Assembly: GCF_000422425.1 (NCBI RefSeq)
Contig: NZ_AULT01000023.1
Coordinates: 40,117 to 104,116, forward strand
From: Oceanospirillum beijerinckii DSM 7166
GTDB lineage: Bacteria; Pseudomonadota; Gammaproteobacteria; Pseudomonadales; Halomonadaceae
Length of the DNA: 64,000 nt
Reading direction: 5' to 3'
Shown here: piece by piece, positions 18,163-26,914 of the stretch
How the letters are laid out: the number at the start of each line of letters is the position of its first letter
Numbering within the stretch: position 1 is the first letter of the stretch
The notes under the pieces: model-generated
Seen by the model: the letters and a program-made list of their open reading frames with translations, nothing else
The model's database searches: none
What the model was told of the DNA's origin: nothing
Translations under genes and position numbers: made by a program

Positions 18163-20958
18163 ATGAGTTACTATTCTGATTACCTGGAAGAAATTGAGGT
18201 TCGTAAAAACGACCTAGGCCTGAACCCTAAGCCAATCGACAGCGCGGAATTGCTATCTGAAATCATTGCCCAGATCAAAGACACTGGTAATGCAGAGCGC
18301 GAAGCTTCTCTAAACTTCTTCATCTACAACACTCTGCCAGGTACGACACCTGCAGCAGGTGTTAAAGCTAAATTCCTGAAAGACATCGTTACTGGTGCTG
18401 AAACAGTGGCAGAGATCTCTCCTGAGTTTGCTCTGGAGCAGCTGTCTCACATGAAAGGCGGCCCTTCTGTTGAAGCGCTGCTGGATATCGCACTGTCTGA
18501 TCACGCTCAAGCGGCAGCGGCTGGCGAAATCATGAAGTCTCAGGTATTCCTGTACGACTCTGATACAACCCGTCTGGCAGACGCCTACAAAGCGGGTAAT
18601 GCCATCGCGACAGAGATTCTGGAAAGCTACTCAAAAGCTGAGTTCTTCACCAAGCTGGATGATATCCCAGAGAAGATCGATGTAGTGACCTATATCGCTG
18701 CTGAAGGTGATATCTCTACTGACTTGCTGTCTCCGGGTAACCAATCCCACTCCCGTGCTGACCGTGAATTACACGGCAAGTGCATGATCTCTCCTGAAGC
18801 TCAGCAAGAGATCGTTGAGTTAGGCAAGAAGTACCCTAATGCTAAAGTGATGCTGATCGCTGAGAAAGGCACCATGGGCGTAGGTTCTTCCCGTATGTCC
18901 GGTGTAAACAACGTTGCACTGTGGGCGGGTGAGCCAACTTCTCCATACATCCCGTTTGTTAACAACAAGCCGGTTGTAGCGGGTACTAACGGTATCGCAC
19001 CTATCTTCCTGACCACTGTGGGTGTAACCGGCGGTATCGGTCTGGATCTGAAAAACTGGGTTAAGAAAACTGACGAGAACGGCGAAATCGTACGTGACGC
19101 AAATGGCGATCCAGTACTGGAAGAGGCCTACTCCGTTGCAACAGGCACCGTTCTGACGATCGATACTAAAGCTAAGAAGCTGTATAACGGCGATAAAGAG
19201 CTGGTTGACGTATCTGATGCTTTCACACCACAAAAAGTGGAATTTATGAAAGCGGGCGGTTCTTATGCAGTAACCTTCGGTAAGAAACTGCAAACTTTCG
19301 CTGCTGAAACTCTGGGTGTCGAAGCTCCTGTTGTTTATGCTGCGTCTAAAGAGATCTCTCATGACGGTCAGGGTCTGACTGCTGTTGAAAAGATCTTCAA
19401 CCGTAATGCGGTGGGTGTAACGTCTAAAACGCCTCTGCACGCCGGTTCTGACGTTCGTGTTAAAGTGAACATCGTAGGTTCTCAGGATACTACTGGTCCT
19501 ATGACCTGTCAGGAACTGGAAGCGATGGCTGCTTCTACCATCTCTCCAAGCGTTGATGGTGCATTCCAGTCCGGTTGTCACACGGCGTCTGTATGGGACA
19601 AGAAAGCTCAGGCAAACACGCCTAAGCTGATGGCGTTTATGAACGCATTCGGTGTAATCACTGCACGTGACCCGAAAGGCGTTTACCACTCTATGACTGA
19701 CGTTATTCACAAAGTACTGAATGACATCACCGTTGACGACCGCGCGATTATCATCGGTGGTGACTCTCACACCCGTATGTCTAAAGGTGTTGCGTTTGGT
19801 GCTGACTCCGGTACTGTTGCAATCGCTCTGGCCACGGGTGAAGCGGCAATGCCAATCCCTGAGTCTGTGAAAGTAACTTTCAAAGGTGCTATGAAGCCTC
19901 ACATGGACTTCCGTGACATCGTACACGCCACTCAGGCGCAGATGCTGAAGAAGTTCAACGGCGAAAACGTATTCCAGGGTCGTGTCATCGAAGTACAGAT
20001 CGGTACGCTGCTGGCTGACCAGGCCTTCACTTTCACCGACTGGACTGCAGAGATGAAAGCGAAAGCTTCTATCTGTATTTCTACCGATGAAACCCTGATC
20101 GAATCTCTGGAGCTGGCTAAGTCCCGTATTCAGATCATGATCGACAAGGGTATGGAAAACGAAGCGGGCATGCTGCAAGGTCTGATCGATCTGGCTGACA
20201 AGCGTATCGCTGAAGTTAAATCCGGTGAAGCACCTGCTCTGGCTCCAGACGACAACGCTAAGTACTACGCTGAGCTGGTTGTTGACCTGGACGCAATCGA
20301 CGAGCCAATGATTGCTGACCCTGACGTAAACAACGAAGACGTTTCCAAGCGTTACACGCACGATGTGATTCGTCCGGCGTCTTACTACGACGGCCGTAAG
20401 GTTGATCTGGGCTTCGTGGGTTCTTGTATGGTTCACAAAGGCGATATGCAGATCATTGCTGCTATGCTGCGTAACCTGGAGAAAAAGGGTCCAATCACGT
20501 TCAACGCACCTCTGGTTGTTGCGCCACCAACGTACAATATCGTTGATGAGCTGAAAGCAGAAGGCGACTGGGATATCCTGGCGAAATACGCGGGCTTCAC
20601 TTTCGATGATGAAAATCCAAAAGAAGAAGCGCGTACTCAGTACGAGAACATCCTTTACCTGGAGCGCCCTGGTTGTAACCTGTGTATGGGTAACCAGGAG
20701 AAAGCGGCACCTGGTGACACTGTGCTGGCGACTTCTACCCGTCTGTTCCAGGGCCGTGTAGTAGAAGATACTACTGAGAAGAAAGGTGAGTCTCTGCTGG
20801 GCTCTACGCCAATGGTTGTACTGTCTACTATCCTGGGTCGTTTCCCGACTCTGGAAGAGTACAAAGCTGCCGTTGAAGGTATCAACCTGACGTCTTTCGC
20901 TCCACCAAGCGAAGATCTGAGCGTTTCACCTCAAGCTATCCCAGCTGCACGTATCTAA
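18163..20958 (+). CDS. acnB: Aconitate hydratase B / 2-methylisocitrate dehydratase, long form
   Basis: A 931-residue AcnB-type aconitase with the order HEAT-like, swivel, then catalytic domains. Seen are GEGDISTDLLSPG-like EGDISTDLLSPG, EKGTMGVGSSRMSG, VGSQDTTGPMTCQELE, GGDSHTRMSKG, FVGSCMVHKGDM and the cluster cysteines in ERPGCNLCMGNQEKA. AcnB enzymes serve the TCA cycle and many also hydrate 2-methylaconitate in the methylcitrate cycle, which would suit propionyl-CoA from thymine degradation. Enterobacterial AcnB is about 865 residues; this protein is longer and reads, from memory, much more like the long type common in Bacteroidota. Codon choice is strongly biased (CTG, CGT, GGT, AAC), pointing to high expression. 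A strong promoter and a terminator frame it as a single-gene unit. Confidence 0.93.
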   Translation: MSYYSDYLEEIEVRKNDLGLNPKPIDSAELLSEIIAQIKDTGNAEREASLNFFIYNTLPGTTPAAGVKAKFLKDIVTGAETVAEISPEFALEQLSHMKGGPSVEALLDIALSDHAQAAAAGEIMKSQVFLYDSDTTRLADAYKAGNAIATEILESYSKAEFFTKLDDIPEKIDVVTYIAAEGDISTDLLSPGNQSHSRADRELHGKCMISPEAQQEIVELGKKYPNAKVMLIAEKGTMGVGSSRMSGVNNVALWAGEPTSPYIPFVNNKPVVAGTNGIAPIFLTTVGVTGGIGLDLKNWVKKTDENGEIVRDANGDPVLEEAYSVATGTVLTIDTKAKKLYNGDKELVDVSDAFTPQKVEFMKAGGSYAVTFGKKLQTFAAETLGVEAPVVYAASKEISHDGQGLTAVEKIFNRNAVGVTSKTPLHAGSDVRVKVNIVGSQDTTGPMTCQELEAMAASTISPSVDGAFQSGCHTASVWDKKAQANTPKLMAFMNAFGVITARDPKGVYHSMTDVIHKVLNDITVDDRAIIIGGDSHTRMSKGVAFGADSGTVAIALATGEAAMPIPESVKVTFKGAMKPHMDFRDIVHATQAQMLKKFNGENVFQGRVIEVQIGTLLADQAFTFTDWTAEMKAKASICISTDETLIESLELAKSRIQIMIDKGMENEAGMLQGLIDLADKRIAEVKSGEAPALAPDDNAKYYAELVVDLDAIDEPMIADPDVNNEDVSKRYTHDVIRPASYYDGRKVDLGFVGSCMVHKGDMQIIAAMLRNLEKKGPITFNAPLVVAPPTYNIVDELKAEGDWDILAKYAGFTFDDENPKEEARTQYENILYLERPGCNLCMGNQEKAAPGDTVLATSTRLFQGRVVEDTTEKKGESLLGSTPMVVLSTILGRFPTLEEYKAAVEGINLTSFAPPSEDLSVSPQAIPAARI

Positions 20959-20990
20959 TCACTGATAAAGTGACTGGCTACAACCCTGAG

Positions 20991-21021
20991 CATTCAATGC
21001 TATTCACTTAAGCATTGAATG
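20991..21021 (+). other. Inverted repeat after acnB
   Basis: GCATTCAATG-type arms CATTCAATGC (20991-21000) and GCATTGAATG (21012-21021) form a 10-bp stem with an 11-nt loop, just before the main terminator. A possible 3' stabilising hairpin. Confidence 0.6.
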
Positions 21022-21035
21022 CCAGCGGAAAAAAC

Positions 21036-21074
21036 AAAGCCCGGTATCTGGTTTCCTGATGCCGGGCTTTTTTG
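21036..21074 (+). terminator. Rho-independent terminator after acnB
   Basis: AAAGCCCGG (21036-21044) pairs with CCGGGCTTT (21062-21070), with the T-run continuing to 21073. A strong terminator. Confidence 0.88.
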
Positions 21075-21241
21075 TGTTTGTTCAGCAGGATTGTAAGATA
21101 GAGTGGAAAGGTACTTGATTTTACGATGTTAGCAGTGGCTTAAGCTGTAGTCGCTCTTCCAAATATATTGGTTAGAGAGTCTGTTAAAAGTGTATTTATA
21201 TCTATTGTTCAGACCTCAAGTTGATATGGTAAATTAAATGA

Positions 21242-21781
21242 CTAAAACGAAGAGCCCGGTTGTTTCAAAAACTCAATCTCTTCTGGTGTAGATTCCCGTC
21301 CAAGTATTTCATTACGATGGGGGTAACGGCCAAAGCGGTCGATAATCTCTTTGTGCTTAAGTTCAAACTGCAGATTATTTTCATTGCCTAATCGGGTAAA
21401 CATCTCAACTGCCAGGGTATGAATATCAGGATCTTCACTGTGCATCAGCGGCATATAGATAAAAGATCTTTCATTAGCCGTTAGGGACTGGTCATCGCCC
21501 ACCTCAATAGCTTTCAGTGTCAGGGCAACGGCCTGCTCATCAGCGGCAAAGGCCTGTGGTGTATCACGATAAATATTTCTGGAGAACTGATCCAAAACAA
21601 TCACTTCTGCCAAGCGCCCTCTTGGTTGATCCCGCCACGTGACAAGTTCATGACTGATTGCGGCTTTAAGATAGGCTTCAAAACGCTGCTTGATCATCTG
21701 ATCGAGCTTTGAATCCTTTATCCACCACTGCTCAGGCTTGAGTTCAAAAAACCAGAATTCAATTACCGGCTGCCACAACAT
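21242..21781 (-). CDS. DUF924 family protein
   Basis: A 179-residue protein with DUF924 signatures: VIEFWF...PEQWW at the N-terminus, the LAEVIVLDQFSRNIYRDTPQAFAAD block at ~58-80, and FIYMPLMHSED. Its C-terminus has DRFGRYPHRNEILGR. The family is all-helical and TPR-like, of unknown biochemical role, and common in proteobacteria. CAGGAGG 5 nt before the ATG gives a strong ribosome site. It lies downstream of the zinc uptake genes on the same strand but ~140 nt away with its own ribosome site, so membership of that operon is uncertain. Confidence 0.88.
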   Translation of the reverse strand: MLWQPVIEFWFFELKPEQWWIKDSKLDQMIKQRFEAYLKAAISHELVTWRDQPRGRLAEVIVLDQFSRNIYRDTPQAFAADEQAVALTLKAIEVGDDQSLTANERSFIYMPLMHSEDPDIHTLAVEMFTRLGNENNLQFELKHKEIIDRFGRYPHRNEILGRESTPEEIEFLKQPGSSF

Positions 21782-21923
21782 ACAGACCTCCTGGTCATTT
21801 ATTTTCTATGAAGTTTAGCTTTTAGCGTAAGAGCTATACTCCATCTGTGCCAGATAAAGTTTGTTATTGAGTTGTTGGCGTCAGTGGATTCAGGTGAAGG
21901 CCTGTCGGGTTATTATGCTGAGG

Positions 21924-22535
21924 TTAATATTCCACTGGAACGATATGTTCGGCATAAAGAGTATAACCCGCTTGTGCCAGTTCAGTGGTTGCACCTTCTA
22001 CAGAGATGCGTCCGCTAACCCATACGGCATCCATGAGTGTATCTTCAGAGACAGGGATTTCACTTTTAACATAGAGGATCTGGTTTGATGGTGGCGGTGG
22101 TACGTGAATACAAGCGCCAAAAAATGGCACTAAAAGAAATTCGGTAATGCCCTCAGGTGTCACTTCCAGTGGTACAACAAAGCCGCCTAAGCGTACAGGT
22201 TGACTGTCCAGAGCACCCACAACAGGTGCAGAGCGATAAGCTTCTTCCAGTTTCCCCATAATCTCCTGAATAAGAGGGTCATCATCAGTCAGCTGCGCGA
22301 TCCTCTCTGGATCATACTGATCCAGAATAGCATCGGCTCTAAAGCCATCAGGCACCAGATCATCCCACTCCAGATCCAGTAATTTATTATTCCAGCGGGA
22401 TTGAATACGCTCGGATAGTTGATCAAAACCTTCCGGCTTAGAGGTGGCATAAGCCGGGGATGATACGGATATTAGCGCTGCCAATAAGAGACAGGCAGTG
22501 CTTACAGCGATCTGGCGAATAAACGATAGCAACAA
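21924..22535 (-). CDS. DUF3299 exported protein of the zinc-uptake cluster
   Basis: A 203-residue protein with a signal peptide (hydrophobic stretch ~10-28, SPAYA cleavage), then the DUF3299 core: LGGFVVPLEVTPEGITEFLL and VPFFGACIHVPPPPSNQ around 115-155. It begins with TTG (no ATG or GTG fits) with AAGGG about 8 nt upstream, so translation may be weak. DUF3299 proteins are often linked to ZrgA-type ABC transporters such as the Vibrio cholerae zinc system ZrgABCDE. The conserved Cys-x-His-x-x-Pro motif could bind metal, but that is inference. It is separated from the permease gene by 257 nt containing a perfect hairpin, so its expression may be uncoupled. Confidence 0.8.
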   Translation of the reverse strand: MLLSFIRQIAVSTACLLLAALISVSSPAYATSKPEGFDQLSERIQSRWNNKLLDLEWDDLVPDGFRADAILDQYDPERIAQLTDDDPLIQEIMGKLEEAYRSAPVVGALDSQPVRLGGFVVPLEVTPEGITEFLLVPFFGACIHVPPPPSNQILYVKSEIPVSEDTLMDAVWVSGRISVEGATTELAQAGYTLYAEHIVPVEY

Positions 22536-22667
22536 AATAATAACCCTTAGAGAAAAATGGACTCAGCACTTGGCGGATCAAAACTTAAGCACATAATAAT
22601 TACAAAGCACTAATAGATAAACCTGAGCCTCTCAGTACCTGCACAAAAGTTTTTCGACATTGATACC

Positions 22668-22700
22668 CTACCCTCTCCGGCCACTGGCCGGAGAGGGTAG
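22668..22700. repeat. Perfect 33-bp hairpin between permease and DUF3299 genes
   Basis: Two 16-bp arms (22668-22683 and 22685-22700), beginning CTACCCTCTCCGG and ending CCGGAGAGGGTAG, around a single central base. It lies 92 nt after the permease stop. It may end or attenuate transcription before the DUF3299 gene, or be a dispersed palindromic repeat. Confidence 0.8.
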
Positions 22701-22792
22701 AAATATTGATGTTAGCGTGCCTAAAGAAGCAGGTTTTGGTCTCAGCCTGCTGCTATTTTTTCTCGTTCTCTTTGTCTCCTGCAGCTGCACTG

Positions 22793-24082
22793 TTAGAGCT
22801 TCACTGCCAGGCCTTCTGTTAACGAGATACGATAAGCTCGCCAACCTGGCCAGATTCCAACTAAAATGCCACAAGCAGCAATCAATCCCAGCAGCTGCAA
22901 CTCGCGCCAGGATAGTCCGGCTAACTGCAACCAGATTCCCCACTGCTGATAAACCACAGGTGCGGCTACCAGCAATAATAGATAAAACACCAGAGTGCCC
23001 AGTAAAATACCCATTAGCGTTAATAGCAAGGATTCGGTCACCAGCAGGCCCATCACCTGAATGGGGCGTGCCCCGATCGTACGTAAGATCGCAATCTCCC
23101 GTCGACGTTCATTTAATCCGGTTAAAATGACTGCCATTAAACCGACTAAACCACTGGCCACCACAAAGCCCGCCACAATCAGTAAGGCGTTTTCAGCAAC
23201 CGACACCAATTGCCATATCTGCTGTAGTGCCACGCCGGGAATCACCGCCTGTAGTGACTCTGTTTTTTGCGTATTCAGCTTGCGTTGCACACGGAAGATT
23301 TGGGTTTTCTTTTTCACCCCGACCATCAGGGCTGTTACCGATTGCGGTTGCAGCTGAGTTTCAGTCAGCACTTGCTGATTTTTAGGCAAGCGTTGACTTA
23401 AACGGGCACGAATATCCTGCCCCGTATCCGGTGCGCCCCAGCCCACGTGTACCGCTTCAATACTTTCCAGGCTAACCAAGACACTACGATCGACTGGTGT
23501 TCCGGTTCGCTTGAGGATACCGACCACGGTAAAAGGTTTGTCGTCGTGGTTTTTAAAGCTGGTACGACCGACGCCATGGGCGATCACAATGGATTGGCCC
23601 GGTTTATAGCCCAGTTTATCCGCTACCTCTGCACCGATTACAGCCTCATATAGACCATCAAAGGTTTTACCTTCAGCGAATTCCAGCGACTGCTTACGAC
23701 CGTATTTATAGTGTTCAAAATAGCCTACTTCCGTACCTACTACCCGATATCCCCTATGGGAATCTCCTAATGCTAACGGAATACTCCAGGCCACCTCTGG
23801 CATCTGACGGATCTGCTCCACCTGCTGCCAGCTGATATTTTTACTGGCGTTGCCCATATGAAATACGGAGTAGAGTAGCAGCTGGATATCGCCACTGGGC
23901 GCACCCACCAACAGATCTGTACCTGAGATGGTCTGCTTAAAGCTCAGCTTGGCTTCTGTGCGTACCCGCTCGACGGTAAGCAGCAAACAGATACTAAAAG
24001 CGATGGTAATCACTGACAGCAAAACTGTCAGACGTCGATTAAGCAAACTTTTAAACGACAGATTCAGTAAGGTAGTTAACAT
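22793..24082 (-). CDS. ABC transporter permease, FtsX/MacB type (zinc uptake cluster)
   Basis: A 429-residue inner-membrane protein of the FtsX family: one N-terminal helix (LTVLLSVITIAFSICLLLTV), a ~230-residue periplasmic MacB-like domain, then three C-terminal helices (LLIVAGFVVASGLVGLMAVI onward). The cytoplasmic loop NERRREIAILRTIGARP is diagnostic. These proteins transmit ATPase motion to the periplasm rather than forming an import channel. It lies 12 nt after the ATPase gene and in the same operon as the ZrgA-like zinc protein, matching the Vibrio Zrg arrangement. The direct role in zinc entry is not established. Confidence 0.88.
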   Translation of the reverse strand: MLTTLLNLSFKSLLNRRLTVLLSVITIAFSICLLLTVERVRTEAKLSFKQTISGTDLLVGAPSGDIQLLLYSVFHMGNASKNISWQQVEQIRQMPEVAWSIPLALGDSHRGYRVVGTEVGYFEHYKYGRKQSLEFAEGKTFDGLYEAVIGAEVADKLGYKPGQSIVIAHGVGRTSFKNHDDKPFTVVGILKRTGTPVDRSVLVSLESIEAVHVGWGAPDTGQDIRARLSQRLPKNQQVLTETQLQPQSVTALMVGVKKKTQIFRVQRKLNTQKTESLQAVIPGVALQQIWQLVSVAENALLIVAGFVVASGLVGLMAVILTGLNERRREIAILRTIGARPIQVMGLLVTESLLLTLMGILLGTLVFYLLLLVAAPVVYQQWGIWLQLAGLSWRELQLLGLIAACGILVGIWPGWRAYRISLTEGLAVKL

Positions 24083-24094
24083 ATCAGGTCCGAT

Positions 24095-24844
24095 CTAACG
24101 TGCTGTCGTTGAAGAATTATCAATATAGGATGACGTAACCTGATTAATCTCAGGCAGGTAGATAATACGGGAGAAGTGGCTTTGTAGCTGTTCATCGTGG
24201 CTGACAAAGATCAGACTGGCACCACTGGCTTCTGCTTCAGTGGTTAACAGATCGAGAAATTGATCCCGACTGTTTCGGTCCAGTGCCGAAGTTGGCTCAT
24301 CAGCAATAATAATCGGCGGCGAACCGATCAGGGCCCGGGCCACAGCCACACGCTGTTGCTGACCGATACTGAGTTGAGTCACCGAAGCCTGCCATAAAGA
24401 CTCCGGCAGATTTAGCCTTGTCAGTAAGCGTTTGGCCTCATCAAATGCTGCTAGCTTATTTCGCTTCAGATAGTTTCGGCGCGCTGGAGAAAAGTCACAG
24501 GCCAGGGTGACATTCTCCAATACTGAAAGATAGGGCAGTAGATTAAACTGCTGAAAAACAAAGCCCACATGGTCTGCCCGGAAGCGATCCCGGGCAGCGC
24601 TGGACAGGTTGGTAAGCGCCTGTCCCAGTACCCTAACCTGCCCCTGATCCGGTTTAACCACACCGGCTAACAGCGACAGCAGGCTGCTTTTTCCGCAGCC
24701 GCTGGGACCATAGATAAAAAGACGTTCGCCAGGCATAACCTCAAGTTGATCCAGCGCCAGCACGGGTTCTTTTAACCCAGGCCAGGCAAAGGAAATCTGT
24801 TTTAATTGAATCAACGCCTGATCTAAATCCGTCTTTTTTACCAC
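24095..24844 (-). CDS. ABC transporter ATPase, LolD/MacB type (zinc uptake cluster)
   Basis: A 249-residue ATP-binding subunit. Walker A is GPSGCGKSS (~60-68), the Q-loop is FVFQQFNLLP, the ABC signature appears as LSIGQQQRVAVARAL, Walker B is IIIADEPTSALD and the switch histidine is in FVSHDEQ. The start is a GTG that overlaps the end of the zrgA-like gene by 7 nt, showing translational coupling. It energises the FtsX-like permease encoded next. Closest general group is the lipoprotein/macrolide exporter ATPases; assignment to zinc comes from the neighbours. Confidence 0.9.
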   Translation of the reverse strand: MVKKTDLDQALIQLKQISFAWPGLKEPVLALDQLEVMPGERLFIYGPSGCGKSSLLSLLAGVVKPDQGQVRVLGQALTNLSSAARDRFRADHVGFVFQQFNLLPYLSVLENVTLACDFSPARRNYLKRNKLAAFDEAKRLLTRLNLPESLWQASVTQLSIGQQQRVAVARALIGSPPIIIADEPTSALDRNSRDQFLDLLTTEAEASGASLIFVSHDEQLQSHFSRIIYLPEINQVTSSYIDNSSTTAR

Positions 24845-25449
24845 TTTAACATTCCATCCTTATCCATATTCGCCACCATAATGCGACGCTCTGATACAGC
24901 CTCAGCTCTTAACTCTTCCAGGTGAGGCAGGTTTGCAAACAGATTAATCTGGATATTCTCTACATCCTGGCCTTTGCAATCAAATTGATAGCTGACACGG
25001 ATATCGGAGTGAGTTGTGTCTTTGTGTCCGGCATGGTTATGTTTATCGTGATCATGTTCGTCATGGTCATGATCTTTGTTATGTTCATCATGGTCATGTT
25101 CGTCGTGGTCATCATGCCCTTTATGATCATCATGGCTGTGCTCAGCTACAGCAAACGGCAGCTCCAGACGGGTATCAACCAGCTTGCATTTCTGGGCCAG
25201 AGAGGTCAGCTTGTCTGGAGTATTCAGTAGTTTGACCAGCTTAATAACCGCTTGCTCTTGTGCTTCAGTCTTAGGCTGATGTTCAAAGCCCAACAGACTA
25301 TCAGCTGCACCATCCAGTTCTACCATCACTTCATTGCCTTCCTGAGACAGCATCAGGTTAGCCACACCATGTTCGTGGGCAGCAAAATTCTCAGCATGTA
25401 CTCCCGCACTGGCAGTTAAAGCCAGCGCTATTAAACCTTTCTTAAACAT
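24838..25449 (-). CDS. zrgA: ZrgA-like (DUF2796) zinc-binding periplasmic protein
   Basis: A 203-residue exported protein. A signal peptide ends near SAGVHA, then comes EHGVANLMLSQEGNEVMVELDGAADSLLGFEH typical of DUF2796. A histidine/aspartate-rich segment (~105-145, many HDH and HDEH units) is suited to binding zinc, and the C-terminal domain carries a conserved FDCKG cysteine. The first gene of the operon zrgA-ATPase-permease. A Zur-like box overlaps its promoter. By analogy with Vibrio cholerae ZrgA it captures zinc in the periplasm under starvation. AGGGAA upstream of the ATG fits translation start. Another metal is possible but the Zur-like box favours zinc. Confidence 0.87.
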   Translation of the reverse strand: MFKKGLIALALTASAGVHAENFAAHEHGVANLMLSQEGNEVMVELDGAADSLLGFEHQPKTEAQEQAVIKLVKLLNTPDKLTSLAQKCKLVDTRLELPFAVAEHSHDDHKGHDDHDEHDHDEHNKDHDHDEHDHDKHNHAGHKDTTHSDIRVSYQFDCKGQDVENIQINLFANLPHLEELRAEAVSERRIMVANMDKDGMLKW

Positions 25450-25525
25450 TTTCTATTCCCTGCCATTGGACGGGCTGTAAACGGGGTAAATTTGCCAGCT
25501 AAATTATACATCAGTAAAAAAGCTA

Positions 25526-25554
25526 TGTTATACCATAACAAACAACTTTGTTAA
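25526..25554 (-). promoter_or_regulatory. Zur-like box over the zrgA promoter
   Basis: TGTTATACCATAACA (25526-25540) matches the gammaproteobacterial Zur consensus core GTTATANTATAAC at 11 of 13 positions. On the minus strand a promoter TTAACA-16-TATAAC (25554 down to 25527) places its -10 inside the box, so zinc-loaded Zur would block it. Confidence 0.72.
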
Positions 25555-25710
25555 GCGCAGGCTTGGATCGCATCCATTGGACTGAGATAATAGCGCCAAC
25601 CTGAACCCAAGCGGTGCCTATGCGCCTAATCTGACTGCCTGAGGCAGCAATAGTTGCCTTATCATTTCCAGATAAGTGATAGTGTGCCCAGCATAAGACC
25701 CAAAAAGATT

Positions 25711-26346
25711 ATGAACGCGGAAAAACGTCAGCAGATTTTTGCTCGCCTGAGAGATCAAAATCCAACCCCTACAACCGAGCTGAACTACAGTACACCGTTT
25801 GAGTTACTGATTGCCGTATTGCTGTCTGCTCAAGCCACCGATGTGGGCGTAAACAAAGCCACCGATAAACTCTATCCTGTCGCGAATACGCCGCAAGCGA
25901 TTTTAGATTTGGGCTTGGACGGCCTGAAAAGTTATATCAAAACCATCGGCCTGTATAACAGCAAAGCCGAAAATGTAATGAAAACCTGTCGCATCCTGTT
26001 AGACAAACACCAGGGAGAGGTGCCGCAAAATCGTAAGGACCTGGAAGCACTACCGGGTGTTGGTCGAAAAACGGCTAACGTGGTACTCAATACCGCTTTT
26101 GGCCAGCCAACCATCGCCGTAGATACTCACATCTTCCGTGTCTCTAACCGTACCGGTATTGCCAAGGGGAAAAATGTTGATGAAGTTGAGCAACGTTTGC
26201 TGCGCCACGTGCCAAAAGAATTTAAGTTGGACGCCCACCACTGGTTGATCCTGCACGGCCGTTACACCTGTGTTGCCAGAAAGCCCCGTTGTGGTTCCTG
26301 CATTATCGAGGACCTGTGTGATTTTAAAGATAAGACAGAGATCTAG
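25711..26346 (+). CDS. nth: Endonuclease III
   Basis: A 211-residue DNA glycosylase/AP lyase that removes oxidised pyrimidines in base excision repair. Residue numbering equals the Escherichia coli enzyme: catalytic K120 in the helix-hairpin-helix LPGVGRKTANVV, D138 in VDTHIFRV, and the [4Fe-4S] cysteines C187, C194, C197 and C203. The ATG at 25711 gives the family length; the frame is open from a TTG at 25654 but that extension is not conserved in type. Divergent from zrgA. A strong inverted repeat follows. Confidence 0.96.
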   Translation: MNAEKRQQIFARLRDQNPTPTTELNYSTPFELLIAVLLSAQATDVGVNKATDKLYPVANTPQAILDLGLDGLKSYIKTIGLYNSKAENVMKTCRILLDKHQGEVPQNRKDLEALPGVGRKTANVVLNTAFGQPTIAVDTHIFRVSNRTGIAKGKNVDEVEQRLLRHVPKEFKLDAHHWLILHGRYTCVARKPRCGSCIIEDLCDFKDKTEI

Positions 26347-26425
26347 CGGTTTGAGCTAGTACAGAGTTTGTCTGGCATCGTTTTAATGTACTCCATGAGA
26401 GCTATGGCTCTGTGGTCTATTTGTG

Positions 26426-26458
26426 ACACCTAGCCTCCTTTGGTGGGAGGCTAGGTGT
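26426..26458. terminator. Bidirectional hairpin between nth and bactofilin genes
   Basis: Perfect 13-bp stem ACACCTAGCCTCC (26426-26438) / GGAGGCTAGGTGT (26446-26458) with a 7-nt loop, between convergent genes. It lacks a T-run but probably blocks read-through both ways. Confidence 0.65.
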
Positions 26459-26467
26459 AGATTGGGG

Positions 26468-26914
26468 CTATTGATGTTTTGACGCAGTGCTAAAGTCAAA
26501 GCCTACAACGTCTCTTGGACGCGTTCTTTTTTTAGGCATGGCTGGACATTCTTCCGGTAGTCCTCGATAAATATTACCCATCTTGCCCTCAAGAACAGCG
26601 CCGCTGGCAACCTCAATAATATTGCAATACATATTGCCTTGAATATTAGCCGAAGCCTTGATAACCAGGTTTTCACAAGAATGAACATCCCCTGTTATCC
26701 TGCCTGAGACGGTGACCGTAGGCACTGATATCTCACCGATAACACGCCCTTTATCTCCAACAGTAACGGATGCTTTTGAGCGATCATCCGCAATCAGGTT
26801 ACCGAAAACTGAACCATCGATCTGAAGATGGCCACGAAAGCTCAAATCCCCAACAATCTCTGTACCAGTAGAAATAATCGTGCTGGAATCGTTAACGCCA
26901 TTACGTTTTGCCAT
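26468..26914 (-). CDS. Bactofilin
   Basis: A 148-residue bactofilin (DUF583) that should polymerise into cytoskeletal filaments without nucleotide. The central beta-helix (~12-115) shows the repeating hydrophobic pattern GTEIVGDLSFRGHLQIDGSVFGNL, VTVGDKGRVIGEISVPTVTVSGRITGDV and ANIQGNMYCNIIEV. Short unstructured tails flank it; the C-terminus (RGLPEECPAMPKKRTRP) is proline- and basic-rich. Bactofilins position cell-wall enzymes or ParAB partners in several bacteria. A ParA-type ATPase is encoded 2 kb away, though on the other strand. Single-gene unit. Confidence 0.92.
   Translation of the reverse strand: MAKRNGVNDSSTIISTGTEIVGDLSFRGHLQIDGSVFGNLIADDRSKASVTVGDKGRVIGEISVPTVTVSGRITGDVHSCENLVIKASANIQGNMYCNIIEVASGAVLEGKMGNIYRGLPEECPAMPKKRTRPRDVVGFDFSTASKHQ

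Noticed and set aside
18820..20436. 538-residue open frame antisense to acnB
   Set aside because: It is a by-product of the strong codon bias of acnB. The translation is rich in Arg/Val/Asn/Thr without domain features and has no ribosome site.
25014..25235. His-rich plus-strand frame opposite zrgA
   Set aside because: A mirror of the GAT/CAT-rich His-Asp segment of the zrgA gene; not an independent metal-binding protein.
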